Below the pieces are notes generated by a model that saw only the letters and a program-made list of their open reading frames with translations, searched no databases and was not told the origin of the DNA. From positions 1-64,000 of the forward strand of contig NZ_JAFIFQ010000010.1 in NCBI RefSeq assembly GCF_020831925.1: a stretch of DNA of 64,000 nucleotides. The letters are read 5' to 3'. The DNA is from Alkalimonas sp. GTDB taxonomy: Bacteria; Pseudomonadota; Gammaproteobacteria; Enterobacterales; Alteromonadaceae. The first letter of the stretch is position 1. Every line of letters begins with the position of its first letter. Of the stretch, positions 34,029 to 43,806 are shown in pieces. Both the position numbers and the translations under genes were made by a program.

Positions 34029-36072
34029 CTTACCAAACATTCATCAGGACATTGTTGAACAGCTGGATTATTTTATCAGTACCGTAAGCACTGATTTTCG
34101 GCTACTGACGCTAAACCCCTTTGGCAGAAAACTCTGTGGTATTACTGCCGAACACAATCTGATGCAACAACCACTCTATGTGCACAACTTTCACGATAAA
34201 GAAAATTACCACTATCTGCTCAACACAGTGTTTCCGCATGTGCAAAAACACTCGTATTGGCAAGGCCCACTCTGCTTTTTCGATCAACAAAATAACTGCA
34301 TCCCTACCCAGTTGAAAGTGTTGGCACACCGCGATCTGGCTGGCAACATTATCAGCTACACCGGCATAGCGCATACACTGCCTAGCCTGACCGAGCAAAC
34401 CCTGGATGAATTAAACAAACAGATATTTGATGATGCTATTGAAGGCATTATGGTGACCGACGCTCAGGCCCGTATCCTCAAAGTCAACCCAGCTTTTACT
34501 TCGATTACCGGCTACAAGGCTGCAGAAGTGATTGGCAAAACACCGGCTATTTTGCGCTCTTCGCACCATGGCCCCGACTTTTACCGCCAGATGTGGCAAA
34601 CCATTGAGAAAAAAGGCTACTGGCAAGGCGAAATCTGGAACCGAAAAAAAGATCTGACGGTGTATCAGCAGTGGTTGAAAATTTCACGCGTGCAAAGCAG
34701 CGATGGCGCCTTGAGCCACTATTTGGCTGTCTTTCAGGATCTGAGCGTTATACGTTCCAAGGATCAGCAAATTCATCAACTAGTGAACTTTGATCGGCTC
34801 ACCAGACTGGGAAACAGGGAACTGCTGGTAAGCCGTTTTCCACAGACACTGGCACAATGCAAGCAACAAAAAAGCAAACTGCTGATCTGCTGGATTGATG
34901 GCAGCCAGCTCAGTGATGTTAATCAGCAGCTTGGTCTGACTTATGGCGATCGACTGATCCAGCTGCAAGCAGAACGCTTGCAGCAACTGGCTGGGCCAGA
35001 GGATACGCTAGTACGAATTTATGCAGACGATTATATCCTGTTGCATCAGACCTCAACCAATTTAAGCCAAAGCAACAAACTGATCAGTCGTTTGCTGGAG
35101 GAGTTAAAACAACCAGCCAGGCTCGGCGATGAAGTCCTGCTGCCAACTCCGCATATCGGGGTTGCCTGCTACCCAGAAGATGGCGAGCAAGAAGAGGATT
35201 TATTGCATGCAGCCGAGTTGGCAATGTTTGCAGCCAAAGAAAAAGGCGGACCCAGTTTAAATTTCTACAACAGACAGGTCGGTGCAGACTACCACCGCAA
35301 AGCACTGATTCGTCAAAAGCTTCTGGCAGCCTTGCAAGCGAATGAGGTGCACTTGCAGTTGTATTTCCAGCCCAAAGTAAAACTGAGTAATGGCAGCCTT
35401 GCCGGCGCTGAAGCCTTAATCCGCTGGCAGGACCCGGAGCTAGGGGCCATTTCCCCGGCCGACTTTATTCCGATTGCTGAGCAAAGCAGTCTGATTATTG
35501 AATTGGACCGCTGGGTGGTAAAACAATTATGTCGGCAACTGGTTTCCTGGCAACAACAACATCTTAGTGTGCCAGTGATTTCATTTAATATCTCAGCCAG
35601 GCATTTAGTAGAGCCGGACTTTACCAGCTGGCTGCTGGCTTGCCTGCAGGAGTACCGAATCTCGGCTTCAGCGCTGGAAATGGAAATTACCGAAACGGCC
35701 CTGATTGATAACGAAGCCAATGCCATCAGCAAGCTGCAACTGCTAAAAGACAACGGCATGAGAATAGCTCTGGATGATTTCGGTACCGGCTACTCCAGTT
35801 TGTGTTACCTGAAGAACATGCCATTGGATACCGTCAAAATTGATCGTTCCGTGGTGTCGGATCTCACCACCAACGCCAAAGCCTTGTGCATTATTAAAAG
35901 CATTCAATTGCTGGCCAGCGAGCTGCAACTAGGGCTCACGGTAGAGGGTATTGAAAATCAACAGCAGCACCAGATCCTTGTTGAAGTCGGTTGTCAGCAA
36001 GCGCAAGGTTACTGGTACGCCAGGCCCATGCCAGCCAATCAAATGGCGTTGCAGTTAAGCGGTAGCCTTTAA
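34018..36072 (+). CDS. PAS-PAS-GGDEF-EAL c-di-GMP phosphodiesterase with degenerate GGDEF
   Basis: 684 residues, cytoplasmic. Two PAS-like domains (about 10-110 and 125-240), a GGDEF domain (about 250-410) in which the active motif is replaced by Y-A-D-D-Y, and an EAL domain (about 425-680) with [15 protein letters not shown] and a late E in T-V-E-G-I-E-N. So hydrolysis of c-di-GMP is expected, cyclase activity not. The ATG at 34018 overlaps the stop of the Aer-like gene by 11 bp, so oxygen taxis and c-di-GMP breakdown are expressed together. Confidence 0.92.
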   Translation: MLTDLPNIHQDIVEQLDYFISTVSTDFRLLTLNPFGRKLCGITAEHNLMQQPLYVHNFHDKENYHYLLNTVFPHVQKHSYWQGPLCFFDQQNNCIPTQLKVLAHRDLAGNIISYTGIAHTLPSLTEQTLDELNKQIFDDAIEGIMVTDAQARILKVNPAFTSITGYKAAEVIGKTPAILRSSHHGPDFYRQMWQTIEKKGYWQGEIWNRKKDLTVYQQWLKISRVQSSDGALSHYLAVFQDLSVIRSKDQQIHQLVNFDRLTRLGNRELLVSRFPQTLAQCKQQKSKLLICWIDGSQLSDVNQQLGLTYGDRLIQLQAERLQQLAGPEDTLVRIYADDYILLHQTSTNLSQSNKLISRLLEELKQPARLGDEVLLPTPHIGVACYPEDGEQEEDLLHAAELAMFAAKEKGGPSLNFYNRQVGADYHRKALIRQKLLAALQANEVHLQLYFQPKVKLSNGSLAGAEALIRWQDPELGAISPADFIPIAEQSSLIIELDRWVVKQLCRQLVSWQQQHLSVPVISFNISARHLVEPDFTSWLLACLQEYRISASALEMEITETALIDNEANAISKLQLLKDNGMRIALDDFGTGYSSLCYLKNMPLDTVKIDRSVVSDLTTNAKALCIIKSIQLLASELQLGLTVEGIENQQQHQILVEVGCQQAQGYWYARPMPANQMALQLSGSL

Positions 36073-36126
36073 AGTCATGCCGCTTCCTATTACACTGAAG
36101 TTTTGACGGTTTAGCAGGATGCAACC

Positions 36127-36306
36127 ATGCCACCTATTATTATGATTCTGGGCTTACTCTTTGTTGCCTTATTTATACTGGTGACAGTGTTAGAAAAATA
36201 CGGCAAACGTCGTAGTGAAGAAGAGCTGAGTAAAATAACCCGCTATATTTTCCCGCTGGTAGGTATCGTACTGCTGGCGCAGCTGCTGTATATGCTGTTT
36301 CGCTAA
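36127..36306 (+). CDS. Small two-helix membrane protein, unknown
   Basis: 59 residues encoded right after the EAL gene, with AGGA ahead of the ATG. Two hydrophobic segments (about 3-21 and 40-58) flank a charged loop (E-K-Y-G-K-R-R-S-E-E-E). Good start signal and membrane-protein composition support it; function unknown. It is short enough to be missed by length filters. Confidence 0.6.
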   Translation: MPPIIMILGLLFVALFILVTVLEKYGKRRSEEELSKITRYIFPLVGIVLLAQLLYMLFR

Positions 36307-36398
36307 TCATCTCAAGCCACAGGCAAGCAGCCGGTTTTTGCTTGCCTGCCATCGGTAAGTGCGTTGCAATGAGCACATCCCACGATTGGAGTTTATTT

Positions 36399-38387
36399 AT
36401 GTTCCGACTTTTCGCTGCACTGTGTTTGTTATGGCCGCTGGTGCTCACTGCTGAGCCACGCGGTATGCTGCCAGACGATTACTACCGCTTTGTCTTTGTC
36501 GCAGACCCTCAGCTGGCACCCAATGGCCAACAGGTAGCTTTTGTCCACAGCACCATCGCCGACGATAAGCGTAGCCGCCACAGCAATCTTTGGCTGGTAG
36601 CTACGGATGCTAAGTCCGAGCCACGCCAAGTCACCTTTAGCAACAAAGATCGCAGCCCACGCTGGTCACCGGACGGTCGTCAGCTGGCCTTTATTTCTGG
36701 CCGTGGTGATGGCCAGCAGCTCTATCTGCTGCCAATGGCCGGTGGCGAAGCTAGAGCAATCACCACACTAAAGCAGGCCGGTATTCGTGATTTCAGCTGG
36801 TCACCGGATGGTACCCAGCTGCTGCTTACTTTGGCTGTCGATCCGGCCATTGAGGATCCAACCACCGACAAAGCCAAAAGCGAACAACCGGAAGCCGATG
36901 TGGTGGTCATTCGTCACGCTCTGTATAAAAGTGATGGCAGCGGCTACCTGAACGAGCGTCGCTCCGGTCTTTGGCTGCTGGATATCGCCACCCAGCAGCT
37001 CAACCGCCTGACTGGCGATGCCCGCTGGCACGATCACTCGGCGCAATTCTCCCCCGATGGCAGGCACATCGTCTTTGCGTCCGATCGCAGTGAGGATGCT
37101 TTGGAAGGCAGTATGCAACAGGATTTGTTTGTGCTTTCGCTAAGCGATGGCAGTGTCTCCCGTCTGGACACCCTGCCCGGCCAGGCCAGCTCACCGCAGT
37201 GGTCACCGGATGGCCGCCAGTTGCTCTATCAGTACCAGGCTGACTACTTTGAGCCCCAACAGCTGGTGCTGCACCAACTGCGTGATGGTAGCAACCGCCT
37301 GATTGCGAAAGATTGGGATCGCACCGCCAACAGTGTGCAGTGGCAAAGCAAGGACCGCCTATTACTAAGCGCCGACCATCTGGGCTCGCGGCCAATTTTT
37401 GAACTGGACCTGCGCCGTGATAGCCCCGGAATCCGTCTAAGTAAGCAAGGCAGCGCAGCCAGTCTGACACTGGCAGCTGATGGCAAACGTCTTAGCTACC
37501 TGTGGCAGGACGAACAAAGCCTGCCTGAGATCTGGTTTCAAGATGGCACCAAAGCGCCCCGTCAGCTGACCCGATTTAATCAGGAGCTGCTGGCCGGGCT
37601 GCACCTGCAGCCACTGGAGTCATTCTGGTTTGAACACGAGCACGGCCAAAGTCAGGGTTTTTTGCTTAAACCTGTTGGTTGGCAAGCTGGCCAGTCCTAT
37701 CCCCTGATCCTGAACATCAAAGGCGGCCCAGGTGGCATGTGGGGCCATCAATGGTTTCATGAGTTTCAGATGATGGCAGCAGCTGGCTATGCTGTGGTTT
37801 TTACCAACTACCGTGGCAGCACCGGCTACGGCTTTGCGCATCATAACGCGGTGCATGCCGATTACGGCGGTGTGGATTACCGCGATAACATAGCCGTGCT
37901 GGATCATGTGTTGCAGCAATACGACTGGCTGGATAGCTCGCGGCTGTACCTGACCGGCGGCAGTCATGGTGGTTTTTTAACCAACTGGATCACCACCCAG
38001 ACCGATCGCTTTAAAGCCGCTGTAACCCAGCGTAGTGTTAGTAATTGGTTGTCTGAGGCCGGCACTCAGCAGTATCCACCCAACTCGATGCGCCGCGAAT
38101 TTGCTGGCACTATCTGGCAGAATTTCGAGCTGTACTGGAACCGCTCGCCATTAAAATACGCCAATCAGGTCAGCACTCCTACGCTGATCATTCACAGCAC
38201 CGAGGATCATATCACCCCAATTGGCCAGGGCGAAGAATGGTTTTATGCGCTCAAAGCCAATCAGGTGCCAGTCGAGATGGTGGTGTTTAAAGGCGAAGGT
38301 CATAGCCTGTCAAGAAATGGCACCCCGGTCAATCTGGTCGAGCGGCTCAAACGCATTTTGGAATGGTTTGAGCGTCATGCGGACTAA
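36399..38387 (+). CDS. S9 family (prolyl-oligopeptidase-type) exported peptidase
   Basis: 662 residues: signal peptide (1-18), a seven-bladed propeller with repeated W-S-P-D-G motifs (about 30-400), and an alpha/beta-hydrolase domain. Catalytic residues are S522 in G-G-S-H-G-G, D603 in S-T-E-D-H and H635 in G-E-G-H-S; the spacing fits dipeptidyl/acylaminoacyl peptidases. It probably trims peptides in the periplasm. TTGGAGT precedes the ATG at 36399; the longer open frame before it lacks support. Confidence 0.92.
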   Translation: MFRLFAALCLLWPLVLTAEPRGMLPDDYYRFVFVADPQLAPNGQQVAFVHSTIADDKRSRHSNLWLVATDAKSEPRQVTFSNKDRSPRWSPDGRQLAFISGRGDGQQLYLLPMAGGEARAITTLKQAGIRDFSWSPDGTQLLLTLAVDPAIEDPTTDKAKSEQPEADVVVIRHALYKSDGSGYLNERRSGLWLLDIATQQLNRLTGDARWHDHSAQFSPDGRHIVFASDRSEDALEGSMQQDLFVLSLSDGSVSRLDTLPGQASSPQWSPDGRQLLYQYQADYFEPQQLVLHQLRDGSNRLIAKDWDRTANSVQWQSKDRLLLSADHLGSRPIFELDLRRDSPGIRLSKQGSAASLTLAADGKRLSYLWQDEQSLPEIWFQDGTKAPRQLTRFNQELLAGLHLQPLESFWFEHEHGQSQGFLLKPVGWQAGQSYPLILNIKGGPGGMWGHQWFHEFQMMAAAGYAVVFTNYRGSTGYGFAHHNAVHADYGGVDYRDNIAVLDHVLQQYDWLDSSRLYLTGGSHGGFLTNWITTQTDRFKAAVTQRSVSNWLSEAGTQQYPPNSMRREFAGTIWQNFELYWNRSPLKYANQVSTPTLIIHSTEDHITPIGQGEEWFYALKANQVPVEMVVFKGEGHSLSRNGTPVNLVERLKRILEWFERHAD

Positions 38388-38435
38388 AACTTGGTCATGC
38401 AGCTGTGGTTAGCTGCTAAGCGCTGGGACTCATGA

Positions 38436-40718
38436 TTAAAAGTTATGCCCCAGCGACAAATACCAAGAGTCAACCTGGCTGCGTTCATCACTCTGAGCGC
38501 GGCCATAGCCGAAAAACAATGGGCCCAGCGGGCTGTCCCAGCCCAGGAACAGACTGCCGGCCCAGAGCCAGGTATCAGTTTGCTGTGCCTGATTCAGATT
38601 CAGCAAATCATCCTGTACCCGGCCCCGCTCAATGGAGCCGCCGACAAACCAGGGCATGTTTAAAAATGACATCTGCGACTCTGTCAGCTGATATTGATAG
38701 ACCAGACTGCCAAAACTGACTGTACTGCCATACAAATACTGGTGCGGATAACCCGATAAGTTTAAGAAACCGCCCAAGCTAAACTGCTCCAAAATCAGTT
38801 CTGGATCATCATTACGGTAACGCTGCCAACGCCAGCGACTATGCAACCGATGTGCCTGCCAGCTTTTGGCAGCCAGCACATCCAGGCTTAAAGTTCGACT
38901 GCTACCACGCCCGGCACCGGATCGATCCTGCAGCCATTGAACTTCCGAATGTAGCCGTATGCCCCGTCCCGGGAAATTGATGTTATCGAGCGTATCCCAG
39001 TGCCCCTGCAGCACAGGGCCATGTCGTTGGTAAGAGATACGTTGACCAAGTTCGCTTTCAGTAAATGACCCCGGGGCCCGGTAGCGTCCGACGCGACGTG
39101 TCCAACCACTGGCCAGAGTTAAATGATCGCTTGGATGCCAGCCAGCTAACAGCGTACTGGTAAACTCACTGTGATTCAGATCGCCCAGCGAGCGTCGGTT
39201 TTCATCCTCCAGCACCTGTCGCTCACTAAATGCCGCCAGCTTGCCACTGACAAAAGTCGCCGGGCTCACAAGAGGCCAGTACAGCTCCGTACTGATAAGT
39301 TTATCGCTGCCGATGCCAAGCTCCGAATACCACTCTGCGCCAAGCGGACTCAGATTGGTATACAAATAGCTGGCAGCCAGCTGGTAGTGGTGTTTGTTCT
39401 GAAAATCATCTTCAAAGCGCAAACGAAAATTCAGGTAACCAGGCCCCCAGCTTTTTTCCTGCACCTGTACCTGCAGCTCAGTACTGTCGTCGTCCAAAAT
39501 AGTCAGTTGCTGTGAGACCCGTTCAAACTGATCCAAGCCATACAGGCGCCGGATGCCTTTTTTTACTACCTCCGTATCGTACAAGTCTCCCGGTTTAATA
39601 CCCAAACGCTTCAACAAGATGCTATCGCCCAGCGCCGATTGATTGTGCAGTACAACCCGATCGATACGTTGTTCGCTGGACTCAGGCAACCGATGCGCCA
39701 ATAGCCATTGGTGGTAATCTTCTGCCGGTACGGCCAGTTGTTGCAACGCCTGGTGTGCTGCCGCAGTTTGGTAACCGATATCGGCGCCTTCCATCAGGCG
39801 GTCGAAATCCAGGGTGCCAATACCAGTCAGGCTGGGTTGCAATAACACATCCTGCTCCGTCAGCAACGCTAATTGCACAGCCAGCCCGCGACGGACCAGA
39901 AAGTTGGTTAACTGTTCCGACACACTAAAAGCATCGGTCAGATCTTCCTTTTGCAATAATGGGGCATCAATACTAACCGCAATAATCCGTTCAGCGCCCA
40001 AGGCTTTGGCGATATCGACCGGCAGATTGTTAGCAACACCACCATCGACCAGAATGCGTTGGTCCATTTCCAACGGGCTGACCACGCCAGGAATTGACAT
40101 CGAAGCCTGTACCGCTTGCAGCAAACTCCCTTCCGCCAGCACTACCGCTTCTCCGCTGACCAAGTCAGCCGCCACCGCCCGAAAAGGGATCGCCAGCGCA
40201 TTAAAATCCAGTTGATTGGCCTGAAGACCATAAGCCCGTTGCAACAACTCAGCCATGGCCTGACCATGCAGCACCCCTTTCGGCAAATGTACCCCATCCA
40301 GCCGCACCCCTAATTCCAGTTGAATAGGGTAAGCATCGCGCTGCTGTTTGCGCCGGGCCGGCATCTCATGGCGCTGTACCCGGTCCTGAAACCCCTGACT
40401 CCAGGGCAACTCGGTTAAAATACGCTCAATTTGAGCGGGGCTTTTGCCACTGGCATACAAACCACCTACGAATGCGCCAATGCTGGTGCCTACCACCAGA
40501 TCGACCGGGATTTGTTGCTGCTCCAGATAGCGAATCACTCCAAGGTGGGCCCCGCCGCGGGCACCGCCCCCACCTAGTACCAGCGCCACGCAAGGTCGCC
40601 CCTCCACCTTGTCACATGGCCCAACCGGAGACTGCAGCTCTGCTGCCTGAGCACACTGCTTTGCCAAACTCAGCAAGAAAACGCCGGCCAACCAACAGGT
40701 TTTTTTGTGTTTTACCAT
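38436..40718 (-). CDS. Patatin-like phospholipase with POTRA and beta-barrel (PlpD-like, type Vd secretion)
   Basis: 760 residues with signal peptide (1-25), patatin domain (about 43-330), one POTRA domain (about 350-430) and a C-terminal 16-strand-type barrel of the BamA/Omp85 class ending in a phenylalanine. The oxyanion loop G-G-G-G-A-R-G, nucleophile S79 in G-T-S-I-G and D225 in D-G-G form the catalytic dyad. This is the layout of P. aeruginosa PlpD (type Vd), which displays or secretes a lipase. I see no obvious cleavage site. Divergent from the cupredoxin operon. Confidence 0.92.
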   Translation of the reverse strand: MVKHKKTCWLAGVFLLSLAKQCAQAAELQSPVGPCDKVEGRPCVALVLGGGGARGGAHLGVIRYLEQQQIPVDLVVGTSIGAFVGGLYASGKSPAQIERILTELPWSQGFQDRVQRHEMPARRKQQRDAYPIQLELGVRLDGVHLPKGVLHGQAMAELLQRAYGLQANQLDFNALAIPFRAVAADLVSGEAVVLAEGSLLQAVQASMSIPGVVSPLEMDQRILVDGGVANNLPVDIAKALGAERIIAVSIDAPLLQKEDLTDAFSVSEQLTNFLVRRGLAVQLALLTEQDVLLQPSLTGIGTLDFDRLMEGADIGYQTAAAHQALQQLAVPAEDYHQWLLAHRLPESSEQRIDRVVLHNQSALGDSILLKRLGIKPGDLYDTEVVKKGIRRLYGLDQFERVSQQLTILDDDSTELQVQVQEKSWGPGYLNFRLRFEDDFQNKHHYQLAASYLYTNLSPLGAEWYSELGIGSDKLISTELYWPLVSPATFVSGKLAAFSERQVLEDENRRSLGDLNHSEFTSTLLAGWHPSDHLTLASGWTRRVGRYRAPGSFTESELGQRISYQRHGPVLQGHWDTLDNINFPGRGIRLHSEVQWLQDRSGAGRGSSRTLSLDVLAAKSWQAHRLHSRWRWQRYRNDDPELILEQFSLGGFLNLSGYPHQYLYGSTVSFGSLVYQYQLTESQMSFLNMPWFVGGSIERGRVQDDLLNLNQAQQTDTWLWAGSLFLGWDSPLGPLFFGYGRAQSDERSQVDSWYLSLGHNF

Positions 40719-40814
40719 GCGGTTAAGTTGTGCTCCTAATGAAAATCAATTTGTCATGATGAACAGAACCTTGCTAAGGTTAAGGCAATCACTACCGCCA
40801 AACGATAGGGTTTC

Positions 40815-41465
40815 ATGATGACATCCAGCCTGAGAGTGTTTTGCGCCTTCGCCTTAGCTAGCTTAGTGCACTTCAACGCTGCTGCCAATGACTGGCGAAT
40901 CACGGTTGTGGATCAGGCCGGCAAGCCTTTGGACGATGCAGTAGTAGAACTGGTCTCTCTTGATGCTGGCTCCGAGGCCGATGCGGCAGTTATGCAACAA
41001 ACCAGTATCAAACAACAGGGTTTAAACTTTGTACCCTTCGTCTCAGCCGTTCAGGTCGGCACCGAAATCGACTTTCCAAACCTGGATCGCACCCGACATC
41101 ATGTGTATTCCTTCTCGCCGGCCAAGGTGTTTGAGATCCAGTTGTATCATGATCGTCCAGAACAACCCATCTTGTTCGATCAGGCTGGCATCGTTGCACT
41201 GGGCTGCAATATCCACGACTATATGGAGGCTTATGTCTTTATCAGCGAAAGCAACTTGGTAGGGGTAACGGACCCAACCGGACAATTTCATTTCAGTCAG
41301 CTCAACCCGGGGCGTTATCAGCTCCGGTTGTGGCACCCTTTCCAACTGGATGATATGCCCTCTATCGAAATGACTTTGGACGACAGCAGCAATGAGGCTA
41401 CGTTTAGCCTGAAGGTACAGCACAGACCAAAACAGCCCACTCCGCAGCGTGGTTTTGGGTCATGA
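40815..41465 (+). CDS. Exported cupredoxin-like protein
   Basis: 216 residues with signal peptide (about 1-24). The plastocyanin-like part contains R-H-H-V-Y-S-F-S and G-C-N-I-H-D-Y-M, supplying His, Cys and His as likely copper ligands, then a carboxypeptidase-regulatory-like beta domain (T-D-P-T-G-Q-F-H-F-S-Q-L-N-P-G-R-Y). Relatives are often called methylamine utilisation proteins, though nothing here deals with methylamine. First gene of a four-gene unit with c-di-GMP and globin proteins; a periplasmic metal or redox sensor is inferred. Confidence 0.8.
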   Translation: MMTSSLRVFCAFALASLVHFNAAANDWRITVVDQAGKPLDDAVVELVSLDAGSEADAAVMQQTSIKQQGLNFVPFVSAVQVGTEIDFPNLDRTRHHVYSFSPAKVFEIQLYHDRPEQPILFDQAGIVALGCNIHDYMEAYVFISESNLVGVTDPTGQFHFSQLNPGRYQLRLWHPFQLDDMPSIEMTLDDSSNEATFSLKVQHRPKQPTPQRGFGS

Positions 41466-41475
41466 GTGATCACGC

Positions 41476-43806
41476 ATGCTGAGCTCTTTACGACATCGCT
41501 TACTGCTGGTCATTATTTCCTTGCTTGGCCTGTTGGCACTGGCTACCGCACTGGCTAGCCTGACAGCGATGAAACAGGACAGTCAGCAGCAGGCTCGCCA
41601 GGTCTTGCAGCTTGGTGCCAATGTCTTTAGCCAGTTATTGCATGACCGCTCGATGCAACTTGGTCAGTCAGTTCAGGTACTGGCGGCTGACTTTGGTTTT
41701 CGCCAGGCGGTGGCTACCTCCGAATCTGCTACCATTCAGTCGGTACTGGAAAATCATGGCAGCCGGATTGACGCACAATTGGTCGTGCTGCTGAGTCCAC
41801 AAGGCAGCTTACTGGCAAGTACCCGACAGGAACTGAGCGAAAACCAACTCCGCCCCTTGCTTCAGGCAGCGCAACAACCATCATCTAGCATGCATAGCAC
41901 CATTTTACCTCTGGCCGAACAGGCCTACCAATTGGTGTTGGTGCCAGTACGAGCGCCCAATGTTATTGCCTGGGTAGGTATGGGCTTTGTGTTGGACGAT
42001 GCCTTGGCCGAACAGCTCAAAGCCATCACAGGTTTGGACATCAGTTTTATACAGCACAGAGCTGGCCAAGACATTCGCTTACTCACCTCGACTCTGAACA
42101 CTCAGAGTCTGTCGGACTTACTGCCTGAAAGCATCGTCTTAGCCGAATTAACCGATGAACCCTCTGCCAGTCAGGATCAGCGTTATCTGACGTTAAGCAG
42201 GCCCCTTGAACATGCCGAGCTTTGGGCTTTGTTGCATTTACCAAACAGCCGCTGGTTGCTGAACTACCAAAGCATGCGCAGCCAATTGCTTGGGATCTTC
42301 GGAATTGCCTTAACGATGGCCTTACTGGTGGCATTCTGGCTGGGCCGCAGCATTACCGAACCTTTGCAAAAGCTAACCAACTTTGCCAGGCAACTGGGGG
42401 AAGGCAAAGCTACCATCGCTTTACCTCAAGCCAGCGGTGAAGTCGGTGTGCTCAGTCAAACCCTCAGTCAGATGCAGCAGCGGCTGGCCGAACGGGAACG
42501 TTTACTCATTGAGCAAGCTGAGCAGGATGCACTTACCGGCCTTTATAACCGTAGTGCGGCCGAAAGCTGGCTAAAAGACTTTGCCCGTGAGCATGCTGGC
42601 GTCCTGCTACTGCTGAATATTCGCAGCTTCCGCCACATCAATGATGCCTTTGGCTTGGATACCGGTGATCAACTCTTGCAACTGCTGGCAAGCCGTATTC
42701 GACAACTGTCCCCCCCGCCTTTGTTTTGTGCCAGGGTCGGTGGCGATGAGTTCCTGTTGGTCTATGCCGAGTTACCAGACGAATTGACTCAGTTTGTCTC
42801 TCTTCTACAAACCCCTTATCAACTGCAACAAAGCAGCATCACTTTACAGCTGACGCTCGGCTATTATCGCTTTGCAGCGCACACTGCTGAGCCTGTGATG
42901 GTCAGCAACCTGCTACGCCGGGTCGATATCGCCAGTGCCAATGCCAAGCAACTAAGCGAAGGCATTGCAGGCTATCAGGCTGGTCAGGATGAACGCCACC
43001 TGCGCGAGCTGACCATTATTCAGGATCTCCCCTTGGCTCTGGCTGCGGACCAATTGAGCATTTGTTACCAACCTAAAGTATCGCTGCAGCAACAAAGCTG
43101 TCAGGCAGCAGAAGCCTTGATCCGCTGGCAACATCCCAGTCTGGGTTTTGTACCACCGGACGAGTTTATTCGTTTAGCCGAACATGCCGGCCTGATTCAG
43201 TTGGTCACTGACTGGATGCTTAGCCGGGTGATTCGTCAGGCGGCACTCTGGCAAACCAGTTTTCCAGGCTTAAAAGTGGCCGTGAACCTGTCACCAATGG
43301 ATCTGATCGATGAGCAATTACCGGCACGTATCCAGCAATTACTAAACCAGGCCAAGGTATCGGCTAGGGTATTGGCATTGGAAGTCACCGAGGGGGCTGT
43401 GATGCAGGACCCGGAACGGGTCATTCGGATCCTGCGTCAGTTGGCTGAACTGAGTATCGAGCTGGCGATTGACGACTTTGGTACCGGCCACTCATCGCTG
43501 GCCTATCTGAAATTGCTGCCAGTGCATGAAGTAAAAATCGACCGGGCTTTTATCAAAGACATCGAGCACAATAACGACGATGAGCTGATTGTCGAGGCGG
43601 CCAGCCGCTTAGCCAAAGGCTTAGGCTTTCAGGTCACTGCCGAAGGACTGGAAAACCGCGAAGGTCTTGCCAAATTAATGACGCTGGGCTGTGATACCGT
43701 GCAAGGTTATTATTTCGCAAAGCCCATGGCTGCATTGGATTTTGAGCGCTGGCTGCAGCAGTTTCAACTAACAGCCGTCGATTATTTTAGCGAGGACAGC
43801 GCATGA
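41476..43806 (+). CDS. Membrane GGDEF-EAL protein with periplasmic sensor and HAMP
   Basis: 776 residues. TM1 (8-29), a periplasmic double-Cache-like sensor (about 35-265), TM2 (about 270-290), HAMP, a GGDEF domain with intact G-G-D-E-F (422-426) but no R-x-x-D inhibitory site, and an EAL domain with A-E-A-L-I-R-W (about 546) and D-D-F-G-T-G-H-S-S. Both halves look catalytically complete, so it may make or break c-di-GMP. Ten bases after the cupredoxin gene, and its stop overlaps the DUF3034 start by 4 bp. Confidence 0.93.
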   Translation: MLSSLRHRLLLVIISLLGLLALATALASLTAMKQDSQQQARQVLQLGANVFSQLLHDRSMQLGQSVQVLAADFGFRQAVATSESATIQSVLENHGSRIDAQLVVLLSPQGSLLASTRQELSENQLRPLLQAAQQPSSSMHSTILPLAEQAYQLVLVPVRAPNVIAWVGMGFVLDDALAEQLKAITGLDISFIQHRAGQDIRLLTSTLNTQSLSDLLPESIVLAELTDEPSASQDQRYLTLSRPLEHAELWALLHLPNSRWLLNYQSMRSQLLGIFGIALTMALLVAFWLGRSITEPLQKLTNFARQLGEGKATIALPQASGEVGVLSQTLSQMQQRLAERERLLIEQAEQDALTGLYNRSAAESWLKDFAREHAGVLLLLNIRSFRHINDAFGLDTGDQLLQLLASRIRQLSPPPLFCARVGGDEFLLVYAELPDELTQFVSLLQTPYQLQQSSITLQLTLGYYRFAAHTAEPVMVSNLLRRVDIASANAKQLSEGIAGYQAGQDERHLRELTIIQDLPLALAADQLSICYQPKVSLQQQSCQAAEALIRWQHPSLGFVPPDEFIRLAEHAGLIQLVTDWMLSRVIRQAALWQTSFPGLKVAVNLSPMDLIDEQLPARIQQLLNQAKVSARVLALEVTEGAVMQDPERVIRILRQLAELSIELAIDDFGTGHSSLAYLKLLPVHEVKIDRAFIKDIEHNNDDELIVEAASRLAKGLGFQVTAEGLENREGLAKLMTLGCDTVQGYYFAKPMAALDFERWLQQFQLTAVDYFSEDSA

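Noticed and set aside
38399..38416. GCAGCT-N6-AGCTGC hairpin between the S9 peptidase and the patatin gene
   Set aside because: No T run follows on either strand, so it is not a convincing terminator.
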